A stretch of 64,000 bases of DNA from Cohnella sp. OV330. GTDB taxonomy: Bacteria > Bacillota > Bacilli > Paenibacillales > Paenibacillaceae. A model generated the notes under the pieces. The model saw only the letters and a list, made by a program, of their open reading frames with translations. It searched no databases and was not told the origin of the DNA. Positions within the stretch are counted from its first letter, which is position 1, and each line of letters begins with the position of its first letter. The stretch is from NCBI RefSeq assembly GCF_900112065.1, contig NZ_FOKE01000002.1, forward strand, positions 556,513 through 620,512. The letters are read 5' to 3'. This document shows positions 8,733-17,479 of the stretch, in pieces. The position numbers and the translations under genes were made by a program.

Positions 8733-9764
8733 TCAGCGACGGGATAGCTGCCAGGCGCGGATGGCCCATAGACACAGCGCGCTGAACAAGATGGATATGA
8801 TGATCGTATGCAATAAACTGGTAAAGACGTATACGTCGTGGTGCTCGAGCGTGGCGGTAAGCAGCCAGCCGCTCAGGCTCTGCAGGATGACGAGCGCGAG
8901 CGATACGTAGCCGATCCGCGTCAGCTCCTCGTGTCCGCCGGTGCGCCGCCGGACGAGCAGCACGATCGCGGCGATGAAGAGGAACAGCAAGATCGCGCCT
9001 ACCCGGTGCAGGAAAACGATCCCTGTCGCGCCGCTCAGCTCCGGCACGACTTCGCCGTTGCAGAGCGGCCAGCCGATGCAGCCGCCCGCCGAATCGGTAT
9101 GGCGCACGTAGGCGCCTAAGTAAACAACCGCATAGCAATAAATAATAACCGACAAGATCCAACCGAACAGGCCGGCAGGCACGGAGACGGCAGACGCGCC
9201 GGCGCCCGCGAAGCTTGGACGAATCTTCGCAGCGGAGCCGCCCTGCCGTCCGCCGTCAAGCGAACCGGGCGCAGGGACGGTCGCTTTGGGAATCGGCCAT
9301 GCCCCGGCATCCCCGGCCCGAAGCGCGCGGTCCCAGCGTCTGGCCCAAGCGTACAACAACCACGTACTGGTAAACGCGATCATCGAGATGCCGAAGTGAA
9401 TGGCGAGCACGGCGTCCGACGTCGGCATGATGACGGCCAACATCCCAAGCACGGCCTGGAAGATGGTGAAAAGCAGCGCGGCGCCCGCGTACATGCGAGC
9501 CTCTCCGCTCGCCGGCTTCAGGCGCATGGTGAGCAGGAAAACGGCGAGGACCAGGAAGCCTTCGAGACCGCTTACCGCGCGGTGGGTGTATTCGACGATC
9601 GATTCGACCGTATAGGCGGGTATGAACTTCCCGTTGCATAACGGCCAGTCCGTTCCGCAGCCGCGGCCGGATTCGGTATTGGTGACGACGACGCCGGCGA
9701 TGAGCACGAGCAGCATGCCGATGCAGCTCCACAAGGCCAGCAGCCTGTAAGCTCTAGCAGTCAT
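8733..9764 (-). CDS. ctaA: Heme A synthase
   Basis: A 343-residue polytopic membrane protein oxidising the C8 methyl of heme O to the formyl of heme A for aa3-type cytochrome oxidase. The first outer loop has CGTDWPLC followed by EYTHR, the second half repeats with CIGWPLC and FLHRVG; both cysteine pairs and the paired histidines (IHFG, LLHT) are present. It is about 40 residues longer than Bacillus CtaA because of a low-complexity Gly/Ala/Pro insert in the central loop (about residues 155-195). The partner ctaB lies 25 kb away at 34500 rather than divergent from ctaA as in Bacillus subtilis. Confidence 0.95.
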   Translation of the reverse strand: MTARAYRLLALWSCIGMLLVLIAGVVVTNTESGRGCGTDWPLCNGKFIPAYTVESIVEYTHRAVSGLEGFLVLAVFLLTMRLKPASGEARMYAGAALLFTIFQAVLGMLAVIMPTSDAVLAIHFGISMIAFTSTWLLYAWARRWDRALRAGDAGAWPIPKATVPAPGSLDGGRQGGSAAKIRPSFAGAGASAVSVPAGLFGWILSVIIYCYAVVYLGAYVRHTDSAGGCIGWPLCNGEVVPELSGATGIVFLHRVGAILLFLFIAAIVLLVRRRTGGHEELTRIGYVSLALVILQSLSGWLLTATLEHHDVYVFTSLLHTIIISILFSALCLWAIRAWQLSRR

Positions 9765-9921
9765 ATTCCATCCCTAATTTCTATAATGAAGTAGTCGGCT
9801 TCAGCCCGTTTTCATTATACCCGAGCGATTGCGGTCAATGCTATGTTCAAACTGTGAACGGTCCCGAACATTGTGAAGAGTGTCACAAAGGCGTCGAATT
9901 TGATCGGCGAGGCCTCGTTGA

Positions 9922-9982
9922 CGCATAAAGAAACACGGGAAAAAGCAGGTGTTTCCTGCATCGTCCCGTGTTTCGTTATGCG
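9922..9982. repeat. Long nested inverted repeat (61 bp)
   Basis: Arms of 19 nt at 9922-9940 and 9964-9982 match except for one base. Inside the loop a second hairpin forms (GCAGG / CCTGC). No T run follows on either strand, so it is not a standard terminator. It lies between ctaA and array B in a 530-bp non-coding gap (9765-10295). Confidence 0.8.
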
Positions 9983-10031
9983 AGGCTAAGCCCGGACGGG
10001 CGCTGGCGAAAAGCAGGCCAAAGAGAGGACT

Positions 10032-10291
10032 GATAACCGTTTTTTTCGGCTATCTCGACCGTTTCGCCGGTCCGCAGAGCGCCGATAGCCGATTTTTTCG
10101 GCTATCTCGGCCGTTTCGCCGGTCCGCAGAGCGCCGATAGCCGATTTTTTCGGCTATCACGACCGTTTCGCCGGTCCGCGGAGCGCCGATAGCCATTTTT
10201 TCGGGCTATCACGACCGTTTCGCCGGTCCGCGGAGCGCCGATACCCGATTTTTTCGGCTATCTCGGCCGTTTCGCCGGCCCGCAGGCCGGC
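10032..10291. repeat. Intergenic tandem array B (five units, exact 52-bp period)
   Basis: Units begin at 10032, 10084, 10136, 10188 and 10240, a constant 52-bp step. Each opens with a hairpin whose arms are GATAGCCGA and TCGGCTATC around four Ts, followed by a nearly invariant spacer containing CCGTTTCGCCGGTCCGC. Variation is confined to a few positions (for example GATAACCGT in unit 1). It sits immediately past the stop codon of the thioredoxin-like gene. The period is not a multiple of three, so it is not a coding repeat. Confidence 0.95.
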
Positions 10292-10295
10292 ACGG

Positions 10296-10646
10296 TCAAG
10301 CCTTCGGCGCGATCTCGGCGGACACCGCCACCGCGCGGTCCAAGAACTGCTCGATCTCTTCGCGCGATTTGCGAAGCTTGCTGACGAAGCGGATCAACTC
10401 GCGTCCCTCGCGGAAGGCAATGAAGCTCGGGATGCCGAGAATGTTCAGCTCGCTGCACAGGTCGGGCAGATCGTCGCGGTCGACCTCGATCAGCCGGAGC
10501 CGATCGGCATAGGCTTCTTCTACCGCGGGCATGAACGGATCGATGAAGTGGCAATCCGGACACCAGGTCGTCTTGAATACCGCCACCGTCAAACCATCCG
10601 CGCCTACGCGCGCCCTGAAGTCGGACTCGTTCGTGATTTTCTCCAT
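10296..10646 (-). CDS. Thioredoxin-family protein
   Basis: A 116-residue cytosolic thioredoxin fold. The redox motif WCPDC lies near residue 30 in the usual TTWCPDC context, and the cis-proline region reads GIPSFIAF. The CPDC dipeptide differs from the CGPC of classical thioredoxin, suggesting altered redox potential or substrate. The start chosen is ATG 10646 (MEKITN), nine bases after GGAGG. It is an isolated minus-strand gene whose 3' end abuts array B. Confidence 0.9.
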   Translation of the reverse strand: MEKITNESDFRARVGADGLTVAVFKTTWCPDCHFIDPFMPAVEEAYADRLRLIEVDRDDLPDLCSELNILGIPSFIAFREGRELIRFVSKLRKSREEIEQFLDRAVAVSAEIAPKA

Positions 10647-10774
10647 GCCGCATAACCTCCTTGGACGAGCGCCGGGATCGGCGTCCGTGTCGTTAACGGT
10701 CATTATACGCCCGTTCCCCTCGCCTTACAACCGCCGCCCGCCAAAGGAATCATGCCTTTAAAACCTGAGGCGCG

Positions 10775-12331
10775 TTACAGATCCCGCTTCACTTCGAGCA
10801 GTTGTTCGCCGTCATAGCCATCGGTGAGCGTATAGGTCGCGTGCAGCATGCCGAGCAGGTCGTCCGCGCTCATGTACGAGACGCCTCCAAGCCGGGCGAC
10901 CGGCGACTGAAGCTGCACGGTCTCGCCGTTAACGAGCGCCTGATCCGAGCCGAGCGTGAGCACGAACTCCTGGATCGTCGGTTCGTCGTAGAAGCGAATT
11001 TGCTTGCGCGCCGCGTCGAACGCGATCGGATTGCCGAACTCGCGCATCGTCTCCTTGACCGGCAAGTACAGGTTGCCGTCGTCGTCGCTCGCGAACGGCA
11101 CGCCCCACTCCGAGCTCAACGTGAACGATTGGTCGTCGATTTGCAGGTCGTTTTTGAGCAAGCCGTACACGGCCGAATTCGCGCTCAGCTGACCGAGCAG
11201 TTTACGCGGCTTCATGGCCGCCAGTTCCTCGACGTCCATGGCGTTCGCAGGTACCTTTACCTCGCCGAGCCCTTGATCCTCGTTGATGTTCCAGGCCTCT
11301 TGGGAGGTGCGGATGACCAAGCTCTTGAGCGGGATGTCTTCCTCTCCGAACAAGCTCGCGTCAAGCGCGATCTCGACGTCGGATTTGCGGACGTGCAGGG
11401 ATTTGTCGGCGTAAAAGTCGCCCTTGAACGTCAGCGCTTCGTTGAACGCCTGCTGCCAATCTTCCTCCGAGCTCGCCTCTTCATATTCGTCGCGCAGCTC
11501 CTTCACGCCGTCCATCACGGTTTGCGCTGCGTCCGTCAGTTCCTCCGGCGTCCAATCGGTGTCTTCGGGCACGATGCCGATCGCGTCCTTCAGATCCTGC
11601 GGCAGATCCGACACCCATGCGGCGAGCTTTTCGATCAGGCTCTTCACGCCTTGACCGTCCGAAAGCACCGAATCGAGGAATACCGGAATCAGTTCGCCCA
11701 GCTCCTTGCCGTTCAACTCGGCATGCACCTTCATCAGGTCGGTCGGCGTGCCGTTGATCGGCACCTGAACCGCTTCGGCCTGAATCTTCGGCGGATTCGG
11801 CAGATGCCCGACCACGAAGGACGCGACCTGCTTCACCGCGTCCCTTACCGCCTGCTCGGCGACTTGGGACGTCATATCGCCAATTCCCGGGAACAGATCC
11901 TCCCCTGGGATCGCGCCCGCCTGAAGCTCTGCTGCATCCAATACGAGAGGCCGCTTAGCGCCCTCGACCGTTAATACCGCGGTCGTCGGGTCGATCTGCA
12001 GCGCGAACGGAATCGTCCGATCGTTCAGGGAGAGACTGCCGCTCGCATTCATATTGCCTTTTTCATCCGACCGCACTTGATCGAGCTGCAGCTTGATTCG
12101 GCTGAAAAGCTTAATCAACCGCTGCGTCTCTTCGTCTTCGGCCGCGATCGCTTCCTCGTCCCAATTCAGTTGAACCTCGAGAGACCCGCTGCCCGCCGAC
12201 GAACGGACGTCCAGCTGCTTGGTCAGCATCTCGTTCAAATTGACGCCGCCCACGGCCTGACAGCCGACGAGCACGATGATCAGGAGGGCGACCAATGCCA
12301 TCCCCAATCCGCGCGACTTCATTTTTACCAC
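10775..12331 (-). CDS. Lipoprotein with C-terminal copper amine oxidase-like domain
   Basis: A 518-residue secreted lipoprotein: a hydrophobic signal ends in the lipobox LVGC with Cys24. The C-terminal ~100 residues (from about FASDDDGNLYLPVKET to the end) resemble the copper amine oxidase N-terminal domain common as a surface module in Paenibacillaceae; it is not catalytic. The middle is rich in charged helices and unrecognised. GTG start at 12331 lies eight bases after GGGAGGGG. Likely attached to the outer face of the membrane; function unknown. Confidence 0.8.
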   Translation of the reverse strand: MVKMKSRGLGMALVALLIIVLVGCQAVGGVNLNEMLTKQLDVRSSAGSGSLEVQLNWDEEAIAAEDEETQRLIKLFSRIKLQLDQVRSDEKGNMNASGSLSLNDRTIPFALQIDPTTAVLTVEGAKRPLVLDAAELQAGAIPGEDLFPGIGDMTSQVAEQAVRDAVKQVASFVVGHLPNPPKIQAEAVQVPINGTPTDLMKVHAELNGKELGELIPVFLDSVLSDGQGVKSLIEKLAAWVSDLPQDLKDAIGIVPEDTDWTPEELTDAAQTVMDGVKELRDEYEEASSEEDWQQAFNEALTFKGDFYADKSLHVRKSDVEIALDASLFGEEDIPLKSLVIRTSQEAWNINEDQGLGEVKVPANAMDVEELAAMKPRKLLGQLSANSAVYGLLKNDLQIDDQSFTLSSEWGVPFASDDDGNLYLPVKETMREFGNPIAFDAARKQIRFYDEPTIQEFVLTLGSDQALVNGETVQLQSPVARLGGVSYMSADDLLGMLHATYTLTDGYDGEQLLEVKRDL

Positions 12332-12454
12332 GAACCCATCCCCTCCCGATTATAACCATCCAATGATATCCAATAATTGATACCCGGTTATGGATAGTTC
12401 GACGCGACATTTGGAAATCCTTCCAAATAGAACGATTCATCGCGAGAGGGGGAG

Positions 12455-13801
12455 ATGACGATCGAAGATACGACCGGCGCTTACCGGAAAAGCAGCGAGC
12501 GTCCGGAGCAACCGGCATGGGCCGCCGTGACCCGCGGGTTGGTTAAAGGCGCGGCTATTAAGGGAGCGGCGCTGCTGGAATCCGTCAGGCTCGCTCGTCC
12601 GCGTTCATCGCTTCGCCTGCCCAAAGGAATCGCCGCCTGGGCCGAATCGGAGCTGAGCGGAGCGATCAATCGGGGTTGGCGCGGCGCCTCCTCCCACCTG
12701 GATGCGACCAACGCGTCGCTCGTTGCCTGCATCCGGGATGAGACGGAGGCGTACAATCGCAACAACGTGACGCGCACGGCTGCCTATATGGAAATGTACA
12801 AAGCTTTGCCGGAGCTGCATTGGGCGCTGCTCGCGCATCTGGTGTCCCGCAACGGCGGATGGAACATGACCGACCTGCAGGGCGCCTGGCTGCCGAAGCT
12901 GCTCACGCACCGGGACAGAGCGACCTTGTTCGGCATGCTCGAATCCTGCAACGCGCTCATCTTCCGCGACGCCTATCCGCAGCTGCGTCTATACGCGGAG
13001 AGCCGCCGGGCGGGGCGCAGCCGGTTTGCGCTGCTGCCCGCCTTCGGCGTGTCCGCGTTCATGCGGCCGTTTTGGGAGCGCTTCTGGATCGAACGGGATC
13101 CGACCGCGCTGACGGTCGCCCTTATCGTGAACGAGCAGCACGTGATCGAACGGCGCGTCGTCCAGGATCCCGCGTACAAGGATACCGTGCTCGGCTCCGC
13201 GGCGTTCAAAGGCATGCGTCCCTTGCAGCTGCAGCAAGTGGTCGTGCCGCTAGGCGGCGTACGGGCCGCGCGTTTGCGGCTCGGGGAGCCGGGCACAGCC
13301 CGCGCAGTCGCGCCGGACGGCGGGGAAGAATCCGCGGACAGCGTGCTGGCCGGCCGCGTATTGGAGTCGTTCACGAACGTCGATGAACGCATCGCGTTCG
13401 GCAAAAGCCTGTACGCCATGCTGTTCGCGTACCCGAAAGTGCTGGGAGGGGCGCTGGCTTTTGCGGAGACGGTCGGCCATACGGGCTCGCGGGCAGACTA
13501 TTGGCCGGAACGGTTCACGGCGGGAGCAGGGCAAGGGGATCGTCCGAAGGAGACTAACGGGGAAGACGAACGGGCCTGGTACAGCCCCAGGCTCGCAGAC
13601 GCCTGGCCCGACCGGCCGCTCGGAAGCGTGAGCGATGGGGATTGGCTGGTCGATCTGAATGTCCTCAAGCACTTGAGGTCGCTGCGGGCGCCGATCAACT
13701 TCGTCATGACGCATGAGCATGCGTTCGGCCAGCGCAAGCTCCAGGTCGCGGCGCTCGCGCTGGAAAGCCTTAAGCGGCGGGCGTCGCGGCCCGAAGCGTG
13801 A
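12455..13801 (+). CDS. DUF2515 family protein (YppC-like)
   Basis: A 448-residue protein without signal peptide or clear membrane segments. The core RNNVTRTAAYMEMY, SRNGGWNMTDLQGAW and the C-terminal INFVMTHEHAFGQRK correspond to the DUF2515/YppC family. It is longer than Bacillus YppC (~330 aa), with extra N-terminal and central Gly/Asp-rich segments. Function is not established. It is divergent from the lipoprotein gene at 10775. Confidence 0.8.
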   Translation: MTIEDTTGAYRKSSERPEQPAWAAVTRGLVKGAAIKGAALLESVRLARPRSSLRLPKGIAAWAESELSGAINRGWRGASSHLDATNASLVACIRDETEAYNRNNVTRTAAYMEMYKALPELHWALLAHLVSRNGGWNMTDLQGAWLPKLLTHRDRATLFGMLESCNALIFRDAYPQLRLYAESRRAGRSRFALLPAFGVSAFMRPFWERFWIERDPTALTVALIVNEQHVIERRVVQDPAYKDTVLGSAAFKGMRPLQLQQVVVPLGGVRAARLRLGEPGTARAVAPDGGEESADSVLAGRVLESFTNVDERIAFGKSLYAMLFAYPKVLGGALAFAETVGHTGSRADYWPERFTAGAGQGDRPKETNGEDERAWYSPRLADAWPDRPLGSVSDGDWLVDLNVLKHLRSLRAPINFVMTHEHAFGQRKLQVAALALESLKRRASRPEA

Positions 13802-13821
13802 ACCGGGACGCGACCGCCCGT

Positions 13822-14229
13822 TCATTCCTTGCAGATCATCAGCTTGTTGCCGTCGAGGTCCTTGAACACGAACCAGTGGCCGTCTTCGATATCCGTAAGC
13901 CGTTCCGCGCCGAGCGCGTCGACGAAAGCGAGCGAAGCCTCGAGATCTGCCGTCGGCAGCATCAGCACGGGCGTCTCGATCGCCGCCGCGCCGCCCGGCT
14001 CGGCACCGCCCCACTTCGGCATCGTATCGAGGATGACGTCGGTGCCGTCCAGCGGCAGCACGCAAATATGGCCGAACAAAATGTCGCGTTCGCTTTCCTC
14101 AAATCCGAGCAGCCTGCAGTACCAGGCCCGCGACCGTTCGATATCCTTTACCGGAATGAACACGCTCGCCACTCTCCGCCCGATCGGACTGGCAGCTGCC
14201 CGGCGATCTTGCGCGGCATTTTCAGTCAT
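13822..14229 (-). CDS. VOC/glyoxalase-superfamily protein
   Basis: A 135-residue single VOC module pair: the strand motifs RVASVFIPVKDIERSRAWY, then HICVLPLDGTDVIL, and the C-terminal half ending FKDLDGNKLMICKE. Such proteins bind a divalent metal or act as resistance/isomerase proteins; no substrate can be assigned. The start at 14229 (MTENAAQ) has GAGGAG nine bases upstream. It is convergent with the DUF2515 gene, with 20 bases between. Confidence 0.88.
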   Translation of the reverse strand: MTENAAQDRRAAASPIGRRVASVFIPVKDIERSRAWYCRLLGFEESERDILFGHICVLPLDGTDVILDTMPKWGGAEPGGAAAIETPVLMLPTADLEASLAFVDALGAERLTDIEDGHWFVFKDLDGNKLMICKE

Positions 14230-14356
14230 CGCTTTTCGCTCCTCGTTTTTCGATTTTGAAGCGGTTATCTCGATTACCAGAATTCCATCCGACATCCATA
14301 AATTATCAATAATGACGCCGAAAAATCAAGCGAAAATAAAAGCGTTAGTCCCCATG

Positions 14357-14390
14357 AAAAGGCCACGTCCATACGGACGTGGCCTTTTTA
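14357..14390 (-). terminator. Intrinsic terminator of flippase-like gene
   Basis: AAAAGGCCACGTCC pairs with GGACGTGGCCTTTT; T-rich on both sides, so it can act in either direction, but it follows the minus-strand gene ending at 14408. Confidence 0.85.
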
Positions 14391-14407
14391 CGATTCGCTT
14401 TAACAGT

Positions 14408-16075
14408 TTAAGCAGTGCCTTTCGTCGCTCGCCCGCCCCGCGCGAAGCGCAGGAACGGACGCAGCACGCGCCGGATGCGCGCCGGATAAGAATCGAGGTC
14501 GTCAGCGCGAAGCACGCCGAACGCCGTGAGCAGCACCGGATACACGGCGCAGATGAGCAAACCGAGCGCGCCGGTGGCGAGCAGATACGGCCACTTCCAG
14601 CCGAGCGGCGCGGCCAGGTGAAGCACGGCATATACGAGAGCGCCGCCCGCCGCGGAAAGAATCAGTACCGTCGCCGCGAAGCCCGTCCAGCGGTCTCCGA
14701 GCGCGCGGACGCCGGCGCGCTTGCGGATGGACATCATGTTGGTCATCGTCGAGAACATGAAGCAGAGCGCTGTCGCCGTGACAAGGCCGTAAACGCCGAA
14801 CAGCGGCGTCAGGATGAGCGACAGCACCAGCTTGATGAAAATGCCCACAAGCGTATGCTTCATCGCGAGTCGCTGCTGGCCGAGTCCATACAGTATCGAG
14901 TTCGATGTCATCATCGTGATCTGGAAAATGGTACCGCCTGCCAGCATGCCGACGATCAAGCTGGCGTCGGGCGTGGAAAACAGCGATCCGTTAACTGCAT
15001 GGGCGCCAACCGTCATAAGCAGTACGAGGGGCATCCCCGAGAAAATGCCGATTCGGAGCGCGAGCGTCGCCTGTTTCTCGACCCGCGATCGGTCTCCGGA
15101 AGCGTATGCCGCCGAGAGCACCGGCAGAATCGATTGGCTGAGCGCGATCGCGAGCACCGGGGGGATGCCGGCGATCGATTGTGCGTTGGTCGTCAGATAA
15201 GCGAGCCACGTCAGCGTCTTTTCCTCGCCGAAGCGCCACTCGCTCAGCCGGGTCAAAAGCGTCTGGTCAATCATATAGATCGCCTGTACGGTCATCGCCG
15301 TCACCAGAATCGGAATGGAGATACGGAAGATCGCCCGGTAAATATCCCGGTTGCTGCGCAGCACCGGAGGACCGCCCGCCGCGCCTCTACCCGGGGATCG
15401 TTCCGCGCGTTCCAGCTCGCCTGTTCGCTCGTCGCTTTTTCTCAGCTTGACGCCGTAATACACCATGACGGCGAACGCGCCGACGCTGCCGACGACGCTT
15501 CCCAGCGCGCCGCCTGCGGCCATCTTTTCATTGCCGTAGCCCCAGCCGTGCAAGGCAAATACGAAACCGATTGCCGTGACAACGCGGGCGATCTGCTCGA
15601 CGACCTGGGACACGCCGCCCGCCATCATGAGCTGACGGCCCTGGAAGTAGCCGCGCATCATCGCGATGACCGGGAACAGCAGCAGCGAAGGGGCGATCGC
15701 GCGGATCGCCAGCGTCGCATGCTGCGTGCCGGCCAGCCACGTATAGACTGGAGCCAAAAGCAGCAATCCGATCGTCAGGACGAGGCCGGCGATCATGCCG
15801 AACTTCATTGCCGCACGATAGATGCGCTTGACCTCGTTGCCCCTGCCGAGCTCGACGCGCTCCGATACCATCTTGCTGATCGCGCTCGGAATACCGGCGG
15901 TAGCGACAACTAATAGCAACAAATAGACCGTATTCGAAATGCCGAACGCGCTGTTGCCCACCTCGTCCATCACATGCTCGAGCGGCACGCGCTGAAAGAT
16001 CCCGATGACGCGGGCGATGAGCGCCGCCGCCGTCAGGATCAGCGTGCCTTTGATAAGCGAATCCTTTTTAACCAT
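14408..16075 (-). CDS. Polysaccharide/lipid flippase (YtgP/SpoVB/MurJ superfamily)
   Basis: A 555-residue MOP-superfamily membrane protein with about 14 hydrophobic segments. The N terminus (SLIKGTLILTAAALIARVIG) and GYFQGRQ.M, followed later by QSIAGIPPVLAIALSQSILP, match the PST group including YtgP and SpoVB. Members export lipid-linked precursors such as lipid II across the membrane. It heads a minus-strand cluster with DUF456 and HAD genes. No strong SD is seen before ATG 16075. Whether it is the vegetative flippase or a sporulation paralogue cannot be decided. Confidence 0.87.
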   Translation of the reverse strand: MVKKDSLIKGTLILTAAALIARVIGIFQRVPLEHVMDEVGNSAFGISNTVYLLLLVVATAGIPSAISKMVSERVELGRGNEVKRIYRAAMKFGMIAGLVLTIGLLLLAPVYTWLAGTQHATLAIRAIAPSLLLFPVIAMMRGYFQGRQLMMAGGVSQVVEQIARVVTAIGFVFALHGWGYGNEKMAAGGALGSVVGSVGAFAVMVYYGVKLRKSDERTGELERAERSPGRGAAGGPPVLRSNRDIYRAIFRISIPILVTAMTVQAIYMIDQTLLTRLSEWRFGEEKTLTWLAYLTTNAQSIAGIPPVLAIALSQSILPVLSAAYASGDRSRVEKQATLALRIGIFSGMPLVLLMTVGAHAVNGSLFSTPDASLIVGMLAGGTIFQITMMTSNSILYGLGQQRLAMKHTLVGIFIKLVLSLILTPLFGVYGLVTATALCFMFSTMTNMMSIRKRAGVRALGDRWTGFAATVLILSAAGGALVYAVLHLAAPLGWKWPYLLATGALGLLICAVYPVLLTAFGVLRADDLDSYPARIRRVLRPFLRFARGGRATKGTA

Positions 16076-16096
16076 CTACGGGTATCAGTCCTATCG

Positions 16097-16576
16097 CTAG
16101 ATTAGCCAGATGAAGAAGATGACGATCATCGCCACCTGGAAGATGACCTTCGCCACCGTGCTGGTGAACAGCCCGACGAGCGAGCCCCAGCCGACGAGCA
16201 TCGCCTTTTTTACGTTCGATCCGCTCACGAGCTCGCCCAGGAAGGCGCCTGCGAACGGGCCGATGATCAGGCCGAAGGCGGGGATGACGAACGGCCCGAT
16301 GAGCACCCCGATCGTGCTGCCCCAGACGCTCGCCTTGGATCCGCCGAAGCGCTTGACGCCCCAAGCGTTCACCACGTAATCCGCGACGAACAAAATAATG
16401 ACGATCAGCGTCTGAAAGCTCCAGAACCACCAGCCGAACGGCTCGAACGAGAAAAACCAGCCGTAGACGAAGAAGGCGAAATAGATCGCCAGCGCCCCGG
16501 GCAGAATCGGATAGACAGCGCCTGCTAGACCGATCGCGAACAACGCGATGACGAGTACCCAGCCCAAAATATCCAT
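16097..16576 (-). CDS. DUF456 membrane protein
   Basis: A 159-residue protein with four to five hydrophobic helices. The signature is a Pro/Gly-rich pair of segments: ILPGALAIYFAFF and GPFVIPAFGLIIGPFAGAFLGEL, typical of the DUF456 (YqgC-like) family. Function unknown. It lies 21 bases upstream of the flippase-like gene and 7 downstream of the HAD phosphatase, implying one transcript. Confidence 0.85.
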   Translation of the reverse strand: MDILGWVLVIALFAIGLAGAVYPILPGALAIYFAFFVYGWFFSFEPFGWWFWSFQTLIVIILFVADYVVNAWGVKRFGGSKASVWGSTIGVLIGPFVIPAFGLIIGPFAGAFLGELVSGSNVKKAMLVGWGSLVGLFTSTVAKVIFQVAMIVIFFIWLI

Positions 16577-16583
16577 TCGGACA

Positions 16584-17327
16584 TCACGCCTTTAAAATAT
16601 AATTTTGAATCACTTGCGCCACGCCGTGCTCGTTGTTCGTGCCCGTCACGACGTCCGCTTCGGCCTTGACGGCGTCCTGCGCGTTGCCCATCGCGACGCC
16701 GAGACCCGCCGCGCGAATCGCCGCCAGATCGTTCAGGCTGTCGCCGACCGCTACGGCTTCGGAGATGTCGCAGCCGATCATGCGGCACACCTCTTCGATC
16801 GCCGCCGCCTTGCTCACGCCCGCGGGGTTCACCTCGATGTTGAAGGGCGACGAATTGCTCAGCTCCAGGCCCTCCCACGTCAGCAGCTCTTCCCACAGCT
16901 TTGCAATGACCGACGCGTCCTCGTCGTAGTAGCCGAATTTGAGCCACGTGCGCGAATACGTATCGTCTACCCATTTTTCCTTGTTGTAAATACCGTCCGT
17001 CGCGTACGCCCAGAACCAGGCGACCGGGTGCCGCTCCGCAAGCATGTGCAGCTTCATGATCTTTTCCGTGTCCATCGGGATGCGCCGGTGGATGCTGTTC
17101 GGCTTCGTCCAGATCTCCCCGCCGTTGACCGTGATCATCGGCGTCTGCAGCCCGAGCTGCTCGACGATCGGCAGCGCCGTCGGGAAGCCGCGTCCCGTCG
17201 ATGCGATGACCGTCACGCCGGCCTCGCTCGCTTTTTGAATCCATTTCTTGTTTTCCTCGCTGATCTCCTGCCGGTCGTTCAGCAGCGTCCCGTCCAGATC
17301 GAGCGCCAGCAGCTTGTATCTGACCAC
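16584..17327 (-). CDS. Cof-type HAD-IIB phosphatase
   Basis: A 247-residue cytosolic phosphatase acting on sugar phosphates or similar small substrates. Motif I is LDLDGTLLN with the nucleophilic Asp, motif II the ASTGR segment, motif III a lysine near the C-terminal half (GVSKAAAI), and motif IV VGDSLNDLAAI. The type IIB cap lies between. GTG start at 17327 with AAGGAG about 11 bases upstream. First gene of the HAD-DUF456-flippase group. Confidence 0.92.
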   Translation of the reverse strand: MVRYKLLALDLDGTLLNDRQEISEENKKWIQKASEAGVTVIASTGRGFPTALPIVEQLGLQTPMITVNGGEIWTKPNSIHRRIPMDTEKIMKLHMLAERHPVAWFWAYATDGIYNKEKWVDDTYSRTWLKFGYYDEDASVIAKLWEELLTWEGLELSNSSPFNIEVNPAGVSKAAAIEEVCRMIGCDISEAVAVGDSLNDLAAIRAAGLGVAMGNAQDAVKAEADVVTGTNNEHGVAQVIQNYILKA

Positions 17328-17394
17328 CTAGCCTACCACTCCTTCTGATGCGGCCGCAGCCTGCTTGCAATCTAAGTCATTCTAACATAATCGA

Positions 17395-17450
17395 GGGGTA
17401 AAAAACGACAAGCCCCCGACCCGCCGCGTCGAAGCGATGGGCCGGGGGCG
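17395..17450 (-). terminator. Intrinsic terminator of first PBP gene
   Basis: On the minus strand a G/C-rich stem (CGCCCCCGGCCC against GGGTCGGGGGC) is followed by TTGTCGTTTTTT. It lies 30 bases past the PBP stop codon. Confidence 0.85.
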
Positions 17451-17479
17451 GATCGGGCATCGGCCCGAACGCCAATCTT

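Noticed and set aside
10032-10291. CRISPR array
   Set aside because: The whole unit is repeated, there are no unique spacers, and no cas genes are in the window.
12605-14065. Long minus-strand frames opposite the DUF2515 gene
   Set aside because: Shadows caused by high GC; Arg/Pro-rich, no motifs, no SD.
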